The position numbers and the translations under genes were made by a program. This document shows positions 16,698 to 25,951 of a DNA stretch of 50,115 nt, in pieces. The notes below the pieces were generated by a model. That model did no database searches, had not been told where the DNA came from, and was given only the letters and a program-made list of their open reading frames with translations. The DNA is from Actinomycetota bacterium (GTDB lineage Bacteria > Actinomycetota > Actinomycetes > S36-B12), in assembly GCA_016870195.1 (NCBI GenBank), contig VGCC01000013.1, positions 1 through 50,115 on the forward strand. Direction: 5' to 3'. Numbering within the stretch: position 1 is the first letter of the stretch; each line of letters opens with the position of its first letter.

Positions 16698-17169
16698 GGC
16701 GGGGCGGAAACTCATCGCCCAGAATAAGAAGGCCCGGCACGACTACTCAATCGAAGACGTGTACGAGGCGGGTATCTCCCTGACCGGTACCGAGGTGAAG
16801 TCACTTCGGGCGGGGCGCGCGAACCTCACGGATGGGTACGCGCTCTTCGACGACGGGGAACTGTGGCTCAAGGGAGTCCACATACCGCAGTACGACCTCG
16901 GGACGTGGACCAACCACGAACCCCGGCGCACCCGCAAGCTTCTCCTGCGTAAAGAGGAGATCCGCCGGATCGCGGGCAAGGTCAAGGACACCGGTGTGAC
17001 CCTGGTTCCCCTTGCCCTCTACTTCAAGGACGGCTTCGCCAAGGTGGAGATCGCGGTTGCACGAGGCCGCAAGAGTCACGACAAACGCCAGGCCATCGCC
17101 GAGCGGGAGGCCAAGCGTGAATCGGACCGCGCCGTGGGGCGTCGGGCCAAGGGCAGGGACACGGTCTGA
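16687..17169 (+). CDS. smpB: SsrA-binding protein SmpB
   Basis: 160 residues from the ATG at 16687 ([20 protein letters not shown]). Family signatures are [24 protein letters not shown], the PRRTRKLLL segment and the basic C-terminal tail ([21 protein letters not shown]) that mimics mRNA in the ribosome. It delivers tmRNA to stalled ribosomes; the tmRNA gene starts 42 bases downstream. An in-frame ATG at 16645 lies inside the previous gene and would add residues not typical of SmpB. Confidence 0.94.
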   Translation: MAREAGRKLIAQNKKARHDYSIEDVYEAGISLTGTEVKSLRAGRANLTDGYALFDDGELWLKGVHIPQYDLGTWTNHEPRRTRKLLLRKEEIRRIAGKVKDTGVTLVPLALYFKDGFAKVEIAVARGRKSHDKRQAIAEREAKRESDRAVGRRAKGRDTV

Positions 17170-17187
17170 TCACCTTTGAAACTCGCG

Positions 17188-17193
17188 TACAAT
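17188..17193 (+). promoter_or_regulatory. -10 box of the tmRNA promoter
   Basis: TACAAT lies 18 bases before the mature tmRNA 5' end, leaving room for a short precursor trimmed by RNase P. No convincing -35 hexamer was seen. Confidence 0.45.
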
Positions 17194-17211
17194 TGGGGTC
17201 ACAACTCAACA

Positions 17212-17581
17212 GGGGGTGACAGGTTTCGACGGACAGACGTTCTGACCGGAGAAGCGTGCCGAGAAGCTCAGGTGATCTCGTTAAACATCCTGGGAAACAA
17301 ATAACTGCCAAAAAGACGCAGTCTGCAGACGCTTACGCCCTCGCGGCCTAAGCCTTAAATCTGCCGTCAGCCCAATGCGTCCCCGAATTGGGGTCTGACG
17401 TCGCTAGGGGACTTACCAAGCCCTCCGGTCGCGGGAGGGGGAGGAACACCACACAGTGACTGGACCGCCCGGGACAGTGCCGCACGAAGTCCCGGGGTCG
17501 AGAAGCGATAGCGCGGCTACGCACGTAGAAGGACGCAAGGAACCTGCACGGACCCGGGTTCGATTCCCGGCACCTCCACCA
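17212..17581 (+). ncRNA. ssrA: Transfer-messenger RNA (tmRNA)
   Basis: The 5' end GGGGGUG pairs with CACCUCC near the 3' end (17571-17577, with the conserved G-U pair), followed by A and an encoded CCA. The T-arm sequence GGGTTCGATTCCC precedes it. The tag frame runs from 17307 to a TAA at 17349 and encodes AKKTQSADAYALAA, ending in the ALAA degron typical of actinobacteria. It works with SmpB to rescue stalled ribosomes and mark their products for proteolysis. The length (370 nt) is normal. Confidence 0.95.
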
Positions 17582-17584
17582 CGT

Positions 17585-17630
17585 GCCCGACTGCCGCATG
17601 ACACCGTGCGGCAGTCGGGCATTCTTGTTC
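17585..17630 (+). terminator. Rho-independent terminator of tmRNA
   Basis: A perfect 14-bp stem (17585-17598 with 17607-17620, GCCCGACTGCCGCA against its complement) with an eight-base loop, followed by the T-rich ATTCTTGTT. It begins three bases after the tmRNA CCA. Confidence 0.85.
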
Positions 17631-17671
17631 CCAGGCTTCCTGCGCTCGATAGGGAAGCTTGGGAGGAATTG

Positions 17672-17722
17672 ATGATTACTTTGGCGACGACGCAGGTCTG
17701 GCGACCCACGGGCGAAATCTAG
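17672..17722 (+). CDS. Possible 16-residue minicistron
   Basis: An ATG preceded by GGGAGGAATTG opens a short frame (MITLATTQVWRPTGEI) that ends at a TAG 87 bases before the secreted-protein gene. The strong ribosome-binding site is the only support. It could be a leader peptide, a gene remnant or chance. Confidence 0.2.
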   Translation: MITLATTQVWRPTGEI

Positions 17723-17808
17723 TTGGCCGATTCCTGTTGAATCTGATGCGTGGGACTAGGTATCGGATGGGGCTTTCGCCCGAGCGGGTTACCTGTGCGC
17801 TCGCCGTT

Positions 17809-18294
17809 ATGCGCATCCGACGAGTTCTAGTTGCAGCATCGATCCTGGCCATGGCAGCGGGTTTCGTGGTCCCGACCGCCCACGCCAGTGACGGCATCGG
17901 TAAGGGCAAGACCGTCCGTGGCTCCGCCTACTACCAGTTCACCTCGCAGGTGCCTGGGTTCTTTCAGTTCGGAGTCAACCTGCCCGCTCGCGCTCGTAAT
18001 CCGCTCTCCAAGGAGAACGTGAACTTCGCTCCGGACTCGTCCTCCGTCACCACCGACGACGATCCCTCGTGCACGGGAAACTACGTGCTTCCCACAGCTC
18101 CCCCCGGGAAGTTGTGCTTATACCTGTGGCCTGCAGCACCGTTCTCGGACAACGTCACCAGTATCAGTGCAGGGGGCGATGCGGCGGACTCACCGGAATT
18201 CTCACGGAATGCCTTCTGGATTGCGTGGCAGACGACGCAGAGCTCATCAACTGCTGTCTACGTGTACGCGAGATGGGCTCACACCGCTCCGTAG
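17809..18294 (+). CDS. Secreted protein of unknown function
   Basis: 161 residues from the ATG at 17809. A signal peptide MRIRRVLVAASILAMAAGF is followed by a cleavage-like AHA-S. The mature part of about 135 residues is rich in Ser, Thr, Pro and aromatics and contains two Cys (PSCTGNY and KLCLYLW) that could pair. No family was recognised. The frame is open further upstream, but the signal peptide marks the start. The region has slightly lower GC than its surroundings. Confidence 0.6.
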   Translation: MRIRRVLVAASILAMAAGFVVPTAHASDGIGKGKTVRGSAYYQFTSQVPGFFQFGVNLPARARNPLSKENVNFAPDSSSVTTDDDPSCTGNYVLPTAPPGKLCLYLWPAAPFSDNVTSISAGGDAADSPEFSRNAFWIAWQTTQSSSTAVYVYARWAHTAP

Positions 18295-18339
18295 ACGTGG
18301 GTACCTTGTTTGTGGCGGGGTGCGTGCAACACTTCCTCC

Positions 18340-18507
18340 ATGGCCGAAAATGAGGACATCAAGGAGCGCATGCGCCAGGCCCTAGAAGCTAAGAAGGGCA
18401 AGGCGCGCTCCTCATCGCCTGCTGGTCCTTCCTCGGCTGACGGCAAAGTCCAGGAGCACGCGGAGCGTGCGGGTGGGAAGCGTGAGTTCCGCCGCAAGTC
18501 TGGATAG
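18340..18507 (+). CDS. DUF5302 family small protein
   Basis: 55 residues from the ATG at 18340: an acidic/basic helix (MAENEDIKERMRQALEAKKG), a flexible middle and the conserved-looking C-terminus GGKREFRRKSG. This matches the pattern of actinobacterial DUF5302 proteins. The function is unknown; it is probably cytosolic and partly disordered. Confidence 0.65.
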   Translation: MAENEDIKERMRQALEAKKGKARSSSPAGPSSADGKVQEHAERAGGKREFRRKSG

Positions 18508-18551
18508 TGCGATGCAGGCCTCGCGCACCCCTGATTCGGGGATGGAGTTCG

Positions 18552-18557
18552 TAGCGT
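18552..18557 (+). promoter_or_regulatory. -10 box of a leaderless promoter
   Basis: TAGCGT ends six bases before the GTG at 18564, supporting that GTG as the start of the glycosyltransferase gene. Confidence 0.45.
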
Positions 18558-18563
18558 GACCAC

Positions 18564-19322
18564 GTGCTAGGTACACATCCGAGGGTGGTCATCGTCATGC
18601 CAGCCTTCAATGCGGAGAGGACTCTTGCCCGCACCGTAGAGGAGATTCCGGCAGGGTCGTATTCAAGCCTTGTCTTGGTTGATGACTGTAGTACCGACAG
18701 GACGGTCAGCGTGGCGACGTCCCTCGGTATTGATGTCATAACCCACGCAGAGAACCGTGGCTACGGAGCCAACCAAAAGACGTGCTATCGGGCCGCGCTT
18801 GCACGTCATGCAGATATCGTGGTCATGCTTCACCCAGACAATCAGTACGACGCTCGATGTATTCCGGTTATGACGCGCATCGTCGAACTCGGGATATGTG
18901 ACGTGGTTCTCGGCAATCGAATTCGAAGCCGCCGACAGGTCCTGATCGGGGGAATGCCGAAGTGGAAGTACTTCGCAAATCGAACATCAACTTTTGTCGA
19001 GAACTTTATTTTGGGTACAGCACTGGGCGATTTCCATTCCGGCTTTCGTGCCTACTCACGGGAGGTTCTGGAGACAGTGCCTTTTGAGTCAAATTCCGAC
19101 GACTTCGTCTTTGACCAGGAGTTCATCATGCAAGCGCGCTCGATGGGATTCGAGATTGGAGATGTGCCTGTCCCTGTGCGCTACTTCAAGGAAGCCTCTT
19201 CCATCAACTTCCGGAGGAGTAGCCGGTACGGAATAGAAGCTGCGAAGTCTCTCGGGAGCCTCGGTTTGCACAGGGCTGGATTTCGACGGGATCCGCGATT
19301 CATTCCGCGTTCCCCTTCGTGA
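18564..19322 (+). CDS. Family 2 glycosyltransferase (polyprenyl-phosphate sugar synthase-like)
   Basis: 252 residues. The GT-A fold is shown by VVIVMPAFNAERTL, LVDDCSTDRT, a Gly-rich GYGANQK loop, the metal/nucleotide motif HPDNQYD and GNRIRS. The FHSGFRAYSREVL segment is common in DPM1-like enzymes that move a sugar onto polyprenyl phosphate or lipid. There are no C-terminal membrane helices. Codon usage is visibly less GC-rich than in neighbours (many A/T third positions), suggesting more recent acquisition. The last 23 bases overlap the convergent trmB gene. Confidence 0.82.
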   Translation: MLGTHPRVVIVMPAFNAERTLARTVEEIPAGSYSSLVLVDDCSTDRTVSVATSLGIDVITHAENRGYGANQKTCYRAALARHADIVVMLHPDNQYDARCIPVMTRIVELGICDVVLGNRIRSRRQVLIGGMPKWKYFANRTSTFVENFILGTALGDFHSGFRAYSREVLETVPFESNSDDFVFDQEFIMQARSMGFEIGDVPVPVRYFKEASSINFRRSSRYGIEAAKSLGSLGLHRAGFRRDPRFIPRSPS

Positions 19323-19985
19323 ACTCCAGATCCGCGACCCCACGGCCTTCGGAAATCGCCCGACGTTCGTAATGGGTGATCGGTCGTGATTCAGGTCTGT
19401 CGATGATGCCGCCATCGAAGCCCGGATGGGCGTCGAAAGCTCCCAGGATCCATTCGAGGTAGTCGGGCCAGTCGGTCGCGATGTGCCATGAGCCTCCCGG
19501 CGTGAGTCGGGAGTACACGAGATCGATCACCGATCCTTGGATCAGCCGGCGCTTATGGTGTCGAGCCTTCGGCCACGGATCCGGGAAGAAGGTGCGCACA
19601 CTGCTGAGGGAATTCGGCGGGATGCAGTCCTCGAGGACGGTGAGTGCGTCTGCTTCCATCACAAGCACATTCGTGATGCCTTGCCCGCGCACGTCGGCGA
19701 CGAGGCGTCCCACTCCGGGTGTGTGCACATCGACCGCGAGGATCGTGGTTTCTGGCTCCGCAACCGCCATGGCTCGGGTCGCCTCACCTGCGCCGAACCC
19801 GATCTCCAGCACGATCGGCACCTCGCCCCAGGACAGAGGGAGCCGGCTGCGGCTTGAGGTAAGCAGAACATCACGTGAGTCCTCAAGGGCTGCTGCTTCA
19901 CGCCGGGTTATGCGACTGCGACGCGGCTTGAACGTGCGCACGCCACGGGGCATGACCGTTGACGCAGGGGGAACGGGGCGCACCA

Positions 19986-19986
<1 letters not shown>
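19300..19986 (-). CDS. trmB: tRNA (guanine-N7-)-methyltransferase
   Basis: 228 residues. The SAM-binding motif EIGFGAGE (about residues 62-69), AVDVHTPG and the family-specific FFPDPWPKARHHKRRL segment identify TrmB, which makes m7G46 in tRNA variable loops. The start ATG shares its A with the stop of the upstream peptidase gene, so the two form an operon. Confidence 0.93.
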
Positions 19987-21368
<1,382 letters not shown>

Positions 21369-21373
21369 CCCGA

Positions 21374-21748
21374 TCACGCCGTGATTCCCAGGGCATTTCC
21401 CGAGATTGCCCTGTCGATATCGCTGCCCGCGATCCGCAACCCGTCGCCCTTCCGGCGCGGATGGTGCCGCGCATCGATTCGCAGGTAGATGTGCTCGCGA
21501 TCCTCCTCGGTCAGGCCACCCCATACGCCATAGGGCTCCCGGGCTCGAATCGCGTAGTCCGCGCATTCCAATCGCACCGGGCACTGCGCGCACACCAACT
21601 TCGCCGCGCGATCGCGCTTGGATCGGGCGGAGCCGCGCTCGTTCTGCGGATGGAAGAAGATCGACGAGTCCATGCCCTGGCACGCGGCATCCTCTTGCCA
21701 ATTCCATCGGGCATCGGCTGGCACCTGGGCCAGTGGTTGTTGCGGCAT
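21374..21748 (-). CDS. WhiB-family iron-sulfur regulator (WhiB3/WhiD-like)
   Basis: 124 residues. Four cysteines at 23, 53, 56 and 62 coordinate the [4Fe-4S] cluster, followed by the beta-turn GVWGG and basic HHPRRK. The segments CQGMDSSIFFHPQNERG and EPYGVWGGLTEEDRE match the WhiB3/WhiD branch. These proteins bind the sigma-A factor and control redox or differentiation genes. The ATG at 21748 is preceded by GAGGAGGAG. It ends five bases from the convergent CsoR-like gene. Confidence 0.9.
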   Translation of the reverse strand: MPQQPLAQVPADARWNWQEDAACQGMDSSIFFHPQNERGSARSKRDRAAKLVCAQCPVRLECADYAIRAREPYGVWGGLTEEDREHIYLRIDARHHPRRKGDGLRIAGSDIDRAISGNALGITA

Positions 21749-21865
21749 CGACTCCTCCTCGCACGTTTACGTAGCGATCACGGTAGGCGCCCGCAGAAGG
21801 TGAGTGGGGGGCCGAAAGTCCCGAGTTCATGCCGAGGTGGTCAGAAATTCAGTCAGCCACAGGCC

Positions 21866-21871
21866 TAGGGT
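21866..21871 (+). promoter_or_regulatory. -10 box of a leaderless promoter
   Basis: TAGGGT ends six bases before the GTG at 21878. Confidence 0.45.
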
Positions 21872-21877
21872 GGTGAC

Positions 21878-22138
21878 GTGAGCACGCCCCTAGACACTCC
21901 CGGACTTTCTGGAGACACGCTCCTCGACGAGAGCACCCGACTCTCGAATGATGACGGTGACCACGAGCGCTTCGCCCACTACGTGGAGAAGGCCAAGATC
22001 GTGGAGAGCGCGGTCACGGGCACGCCGGTCAAGGCCCTCTGTGGGAAGGTGTGGACACCCAATCGCGACCCATCTCGGTTCCCGATCTGCCCGGAGTGCC
22101 AGGAGATTCACGCCTCGCTGCCCCGCGACAGGGAATAG
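21878..22138 (+). CDS. DUF3039 family protein
   Basis: 86 residues. The C-terminal half holds a zinc-ribbon-like arrangement (KALCGKVWTPNRDP and FPICPECQEI) characteristic of DUF3039, a small protein conserved in actinobacteria. The N-terminus is acidic and Thr-rich. The function is not established. The lipoprotein gene starts three bases after its stop, so they are probably cotranscribed. Confidence 0.82.
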   Translation: MSTPLDTPGLSGDTLLDESTRLSNDDGDHERFAHYVEKAKIVESAVTGTPVKALCGKVWTPNRDPSRFPICPECQEIHASLPRDRE

Positions 22139-22141
22139 GCG

Positions 22142-22705
22142 ATGTCGACCGTGAGGTGGACCTCTCGATGGGGAGCCCTTGCCGTGTCACTCGCCCTCGT
22201 CACCGGATGTGGTGGCGATGATGCGACGGACGGTGCCCCAATGCCTATCTCGGCTGCATCGGCGACGATCGATCCCGCAGTGCTTGATCCCTGCTCTCTG
22301 GTGAATCTGACGACAGTGGTCGCTGCGCAACTCACCGTTGCGACAACGAGTCGTCGAGCGACCCCCTTGCTCGGACAAGACGACCGCAAGGATTGGGTGG
22401 GCGCGGAAGCTGATTTTGTCTATTCCATAGCTGGGGAGTTGGGTTTTCCCCCAGTTCAGGTGACATGGATCGAGGAACCGGTCACGATTGAGGACTTCGT
22501 GCGCGACGGCGGCGCAGATTTCCTGATCGGTCAAGTTTCGCCGGATGAAGCCCAAGCTGCGGGTGCGGTGGCGAGTGCGTCCTATGGGAAGAACCCTGAG
22601 GGACTCGAGTCGGTTTTGGCTTTCATCCCAGGCAATCCCCTCGCTACCTGCGTCGATGCGGCTATCGCCGAGCTGTCGCTAGGCGGTCAGGTGACCGAGT
22701 CGTAG
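22142..22705 (+). CDS. Small lipoprotein resembling a truncated solute-binding protein
   Basis: 187 residues with a lipoprotein signal (ALAVSLALVTGC, lipobox Cys near 23). Residues 80-180 resemble pieces of a family 3 solute-binding protein: WVGAEADFVYSIAGELG, a DFLIGQVS segment and a hinge-like ASASYGKNP, but the whole is much shorter than the usual 240-300 residues. Two Cys (DPCSL, LATCVD) may pair. No ABC transporter genes are adjacent. It could be a sensor-type lipoprotein; the ligand is unknown. Confidence 0.55.
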   Translation: MSTVRWTSRWGALAVSLALVTGCGGDDATDGAPMPISAASATIDPAVLDPCSLVNLTTVVAAQLTVATTSRRATPLLGQDDRKDWVGAEADFVYSIAGELGFPPVQVTWIEEPVTIEDFVRDGGADFLIGQVSPDEAQAAGAVASASYGKNPEGLESVLAFIPGNPLATCVDAAIAELSLGGQVTES

Positions 22706-22729
22706 TCCAGGATTCGACCATGCTCGCCC

Positions 22730-22771
22730 TAAGATCGGGACAGGGATTGCCCATCGGGGCCACGAGCCCCG
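22730..22771 (+). promoter_or_regulatory. Promoter box and 5' UTR hairpin upstream of HdeD-like gene
   Basis: TAAGAT (22730-22735) is a likely -10 box. The leader then contains a six-pair hairpin (CGGGGC at 22755-22760 with GCCCCG at 22766-22771). A ribosome-binding site GGAGG precedes the ATG at 22789. The hairpin role is unclear. Confidence 0.35.
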
Positions 22772-22788
22772 TTCATCATGGAGGTTGA

Positions 22789-23343
22789 ATGTCCACAATG
22801 AGTTCTGAGACCGGCATGTTCACCGGTTCTGGGCGGTATTGGTGGCTGCTGCTCGTCGGCGGCATCATCAGCATCATCGTCGGCGTCATCGCCCTCGTGT
22901 GGCCGGTCGCAACCGTTGTTGCGGTGGCCATCCTGCTGGCGATCTGGCTGATCGTTTCCGGCGTGTTCGAGGTGGTGCGCGGCTTCGGTCACGGTCTGAC
23001 CGGTGGCATGCGGGCACTGACGATCATCACGGGGATCATCTCCATCGCCCTGGGTGTCTTTGCCATCGCGAGCGCAATCCGCGCGGTCGAAATCCTGGCC
23101 ATCTTCATCGCGATCGCCTTCATCTTCCGGGGCTTCACCTCGCTCTTTGTCGGATTCGAGCAGAAGGAGGGCCGTGGCTGGAACATCTTCTTCGGCATCA
23201 TCCTTTTGATCGGCGGTGTGATCGTGCTCGTTGGCCCCGGTATGTCGCTCCTCGCGATCACCTGGGTGATCGGTGTGTGGCTGATCATCATCGGCATCTT
23301 CGAGATCATCGCGGGATTCCGGGTCAAGTCACTAGAAGCCTGA
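22789..23343 (+). CDS. HdeD-like (DUF308) membrane protein
   Basis: 184 residues with six closely spaced hydrophobic helices in three repeats of the pattern GIISIxxGVxAL...AIWLIVSGVFEVVRG, diagnostic of the HdeD/DUF308 family (acid-resistance membrane protein in enterobacteria). The function in actinobacteria is unknown. TGGAGG precedes the ATG. A strong terminator follows, so the gene is probably monocistronic. Confidence 0.85.
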   Translation: MSTMSSETGMFTGSGRYWWLLLVGGIISIIVGVIALVWPVATVVAVAILLAIWLIVSGVFEVVRGFGHGLTGGMRALTIITGIISIALGVFAIASAIRAVEILAIFIAIAFIFRGFTSLFVGFEQKEGRGWNIFFGIILLIGGVIVLVGPGMSLLAITWVIGVWLIIIGIFEIIAGFRVKSLEA

Positions 23344-23351
23344 TGCTCTCT

Positions 23352-23393
23352 CGACGTGGGGTCCGCATGCGCGGGCCCCACGTCGTTGTCTTT
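23352..23393 (+). terminator. Rho-independent terminator after HdeD-like gene
   Basis: A ten-pair stem (23352-23361 with 23376-23385, CGACGTGGGG against CCCCACGTCG), a 14-base loop and the T-rich tail TTGTCTTT. Confidence 0.8.
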
Positions 23394-23416
23394 CCCATCC
23401 ATGATTGGCTTGCCAC

Positions 23417-24064
23417 GTGGCGGCCGAAACCTCGCAGACCCTCGACCGTGGACTCCGTGTCCTCGAAGTGATTGCCGACGCGCCAGAAGGTCTGACGGTC
23501 ACAGAGCTGTCCACGCAACTCGGTGTCGGTCGTACCGTCGTGTATCGGCTCGTTGTCACGCTCGAATCTCACGCACTCGTTCGTCGTGGTTCCGATGGTC
23601 GCTGCCGCCTCGGCCTTGGACTCCTCACCCTCGGTCGCGCCGTGCAACCGGCGCTCCGTGACGCTGCAATCCCCTCGCTTCGCCTTCTCGCTGATGCGGT
23701 CAGTGCCACTGCGCACCTCACCATCGCCGAAGGCGGCGATGGGCTCACGGCTCTCGTCGTCGAACCCTCTCGGTCAGATGTGCACGTCGCCGTGCGACTC
23801 GGTGCCCGCCAGGCGCTAGAGACCACCGCGGGGGGTCGCGCCATCCTCGCCGCACGGACCGCTGCGGGCCGTCCCCTCGACCCTCCATGGATCGTGGCGA
23901 CGGCGGACGTGGCCACCGGGGGTCATGGGATCGCGGTGCCGCTCTCCGGGGTCCCTGGACTCGAGGCCTCTGTGGGGGTCGTCGCCATGGGGGAACTCAC
24001 CGAGGCTGAAGTCGGCCCGCGCGTTGCCCGTGCTGCCGGGGAGATCGCCCGAGTCCTGCGATAG
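23417..24064 (+). CDS. IclR-type transcriptional regulator
   Basis: About 215 residues from the GTG at 23417. The N-terminal winged HTH (TLDRGLRVLEVIADAPEGLTV, LSTQLGVGRTVVYRLVVTL) and an effector domain (TAHLTIAEGGDGLTALVV, TTAGGRAILA) match the IclR family. The effector domain is shorter than usual at the C-terminus. The target is unknown; the neighbouring GH18 gene is a possible target. A TTG at 23405 would extend the frame by four residues. Confidence 0.82.
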   Translation: MAAETSQTLDRGLRVLEVIADAPEGLTVTELSTQLGVGRTVVYRLVVTLESHALVRRGSDGRCRLGLGLLTLGRAVQPALRDAAIPSLRLLADAVSATAHLTIAEGGDGLTALVVEPSRSDVHVAVRLGARQALETTAGGRAILAARTAAGRPLDPPWIVATADVATGGHGIAVPLSGVPGLEASVGVVAMGELTEAEVGPRVARAAGEIARVLR

Positions 24065-24118
24065 CCGGACGCACCGACCCGGGTTCGGGCTGCGGGGGGT
24101 CCCGTGACGCAGAATTAA

Positions 24119-25951
24119 GTGGTGCGCCGCCTTCTTCCCCTACTGCTCGCCATGGCGCTCCCCGGTGCGGCACTCCTCGGGGTAGCAGCGCCCGCCCAGG
24201 CCGAGGCCGCTCCCAAGCGGATCCTGAGCGGCTGGATGCCGTACTGGATGACAACCCAGTCCCAGCCGCAGGGCATCACCTCGGTGGTGCAGAACGCCGA
24301 CCTCTTCGTGGACGTCTCGCCCTTCTGGTACTCCGCGACCGCGAAGGCGGGTGGCGGGGTCCAGGTCCAGGTGAATCCGAATTTCAAGAACGCCTCCACG
24401 AACATTCCGTGGGCCATGGGTCAACTCCGCGCCGCCGGAGTCACCGTGCTTCCGGCCATCGCGGATGCTTCCGGCAAAGGAAGGATGGCCGCCACCTTGG
24501 CCGATCCCACCCAGCGGGCCGCACACATCGCTGAATTGGTGGCGATGGTGATGGCGAACGGGTACAACGGTCTCGACCTTGACTACGAGGGGTTCGCTTT
24601 CTCGGATGGGAGCGCGAGTTGGCCGAGCACGCAGCCGAACTGGACCGCTTTCGTGCAGGAGTTGTCAGCGGCACTGCATGCGCAAGGGAAGCTGTTGTCC
24701 GTCACGATCCCATCCCCGTGCGACACGCGTAATCGCTGCGGCGGTCAAAGCGGCTATTGGGTCTACAACCTCCCCGCGATCGCGCAGGTCGCTGACCGAG
24801 TGCGGATCATGGCCTACGACTTCAGCGTCCAGGGCATCGGACCCATCGCCCCAATCGGGTGGGTGACGGCAATCACCCAGTACGCGACGTCGGTTATGGA
24901 TCCGGCAAAGCTCCAGCTAGGTGTTCCGACCTATGGTCGTGCCTGGACCAAGAAGAACAGCAATGGTTCTTTCGTCCTGTCGGGTAACTGTCCCAACCGC
25001 AATGGAAGTGCAAGCGAGCGACGGGCCTGGGGGGAATTGACCGATCGTGCGTCGTTCACGTCAGCCGACGCGCCAAAGGTGTTGACCCGTGCCGGGGTAC
25101 CTGAGACCGCGGTTACGTGGGATGCCCAGGCCCAGGAGTCCTGGGTCGAATACGACAAGCCGGTGACGTGGACCGATGGGGCGGGCGCGACGCAGACCTG
25201 CACTGCGCGGCGGATCACCTGGTTCGTGGGACCCGATGGCGTACTAGCCCGCACGCAACTCATTGGGACCTATGGCTTGAACGCCGCCGCCTTCTGGACG
25301 ATCGGCGGGGAGAACCCGGCGCAGTGGCCGTTGTTGCGTAGCTACGCCCAATCCCTCGCACCTGCAACGGCGACGGTCGCGATCACGGCGCCTCCGTCCG
25401 TTGTTTCGGGACAGGCGGCGACCATCCAGGGATCCGTTCTCGTCAACGGCGCACCAGGCGCAGGTGTCCCCGTGGTCCTGCAATTTGCTCCGCAGGGGTC
25501 GGGTGACTTCGTCGATCTCCAGACCGGTACCACCGGCCCCGATGGCGCCGTGACGTTCCAGGTGGTGCTCCCCGCAAGCGGTGTCCTGCGTATCACCAGT
25601 GCTGCGACGGACACCGCGCCCGCGGGGATCAGCACGGAGTCGACCGTTGCCGTCGGGTCCACGGTCACCACGCGCCTGCGCACGGACACGGTTACTCGAG
25701 GTGGCACCATCAAGGTGCGTGTGATCGTTCGTCCCCCTGCGAAACAGCAGAAGGTGCTCCTGCAGCGTCTCACCCGGGATGGATCGTGGGAGAGGGTGTC
25801 CTCGGCCAAGGTCAATGCGAAGGGGCGTGTCCTCCTCAGCGGCACCGCACCGGATGGCAAGGGCCGCTACACGTATCGGGTGGTGGCTCCGGGTGGGAAC
25901 GGGATATCGGAAGGGATCTCGCCCACCTTCAACGTGCGCGTGCGCCGTTAG
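24119..25951 (+). CDS. Secreted glycoside hydrolase family 18 protein with Ig-like C-terminal domains
   Basis: 610 residues. The signal peptide ends near AQAEAAP (about residue 29). A GH18 barrel spans about 33-420, with the catalytic DxxDxDxE motif (GLDLDYEGF, Glu near 160), later MAYDFSVQG, VPTYGRAW and FWTIGGENPAQW. Two beta-sandwich Ig-like regions follow (about 425-515 and 520-610) with repeated TVTR/GTIKVRV patterns. It may cleave chitin or N-acetylglucosamine polymers, or act on peptidoglycan like SleL/YaaH. The stop shares TTAG with the convergent PLP enzyme gene. Confidence 0.87.
   Translation: MVRRLLPLLLAMALPGAALLGVAAPAQAEAAPKRILSGWMPYWMTTQSQPQGITSVVQNADLFVDVSPFWYSATAKAGGGVQVQVNPNFKNASTNIPWAMGQLRAAGVTVLPAIADASGKGRMAATLADPTQRAAHIAELVAMVMANGYNGLDLDYEGFAFSDGSASWPSTQPNWTAFVQELSAALHAQGKLLSVTIPSPCDTRNRCGGQSGYWVYNLPAIAQVADRVRIMAYDFSVQGIGPIAPIGWVTAITQYATSVMDPAKLQLGVPTYGRAWTKKNSNGSFVLSGNCPNRNGSASERRAWGELTDRASFTSADAPKVLTRAGVPETAVTWDAQAQESWVEYDKPVTWTDGAGATQTCTARRITWFVGPDGVLARTQLIGTYGLNAAAFWTIGGENPAQWPLLRSYAQSLAPATATVAITAPPSVVSGQAATIQGSVLVNGAPGAGVPVVLQFAPQGSGDFVDLQTGTTGPDGAVTFQVVLPASGVLRITSAATDTAPAGISTESTVAVGSTVTTRLRTDTVTRGGTIKVRVIVRPPAKQQKVLLQRLTRDGSWERVSSAKVNAKGRVLLSGTAPDGKGRYTYRVVAPGGNGISEGISPTFNVRVRR

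Noticed and set aside
17212-19322. Integrated mobile element at the tmRNA 3' end
   Set aside because: No integrase, no direct repeat of the tmRNA 3' end and no other mobility gene were seen; only a mild base-composition change.
24070-24118. Terminator between the IclR-type gene and the GH18 gene
   Set aside because: The CCCGGGTTCGGG segment can fold only weakly and has no T-run.
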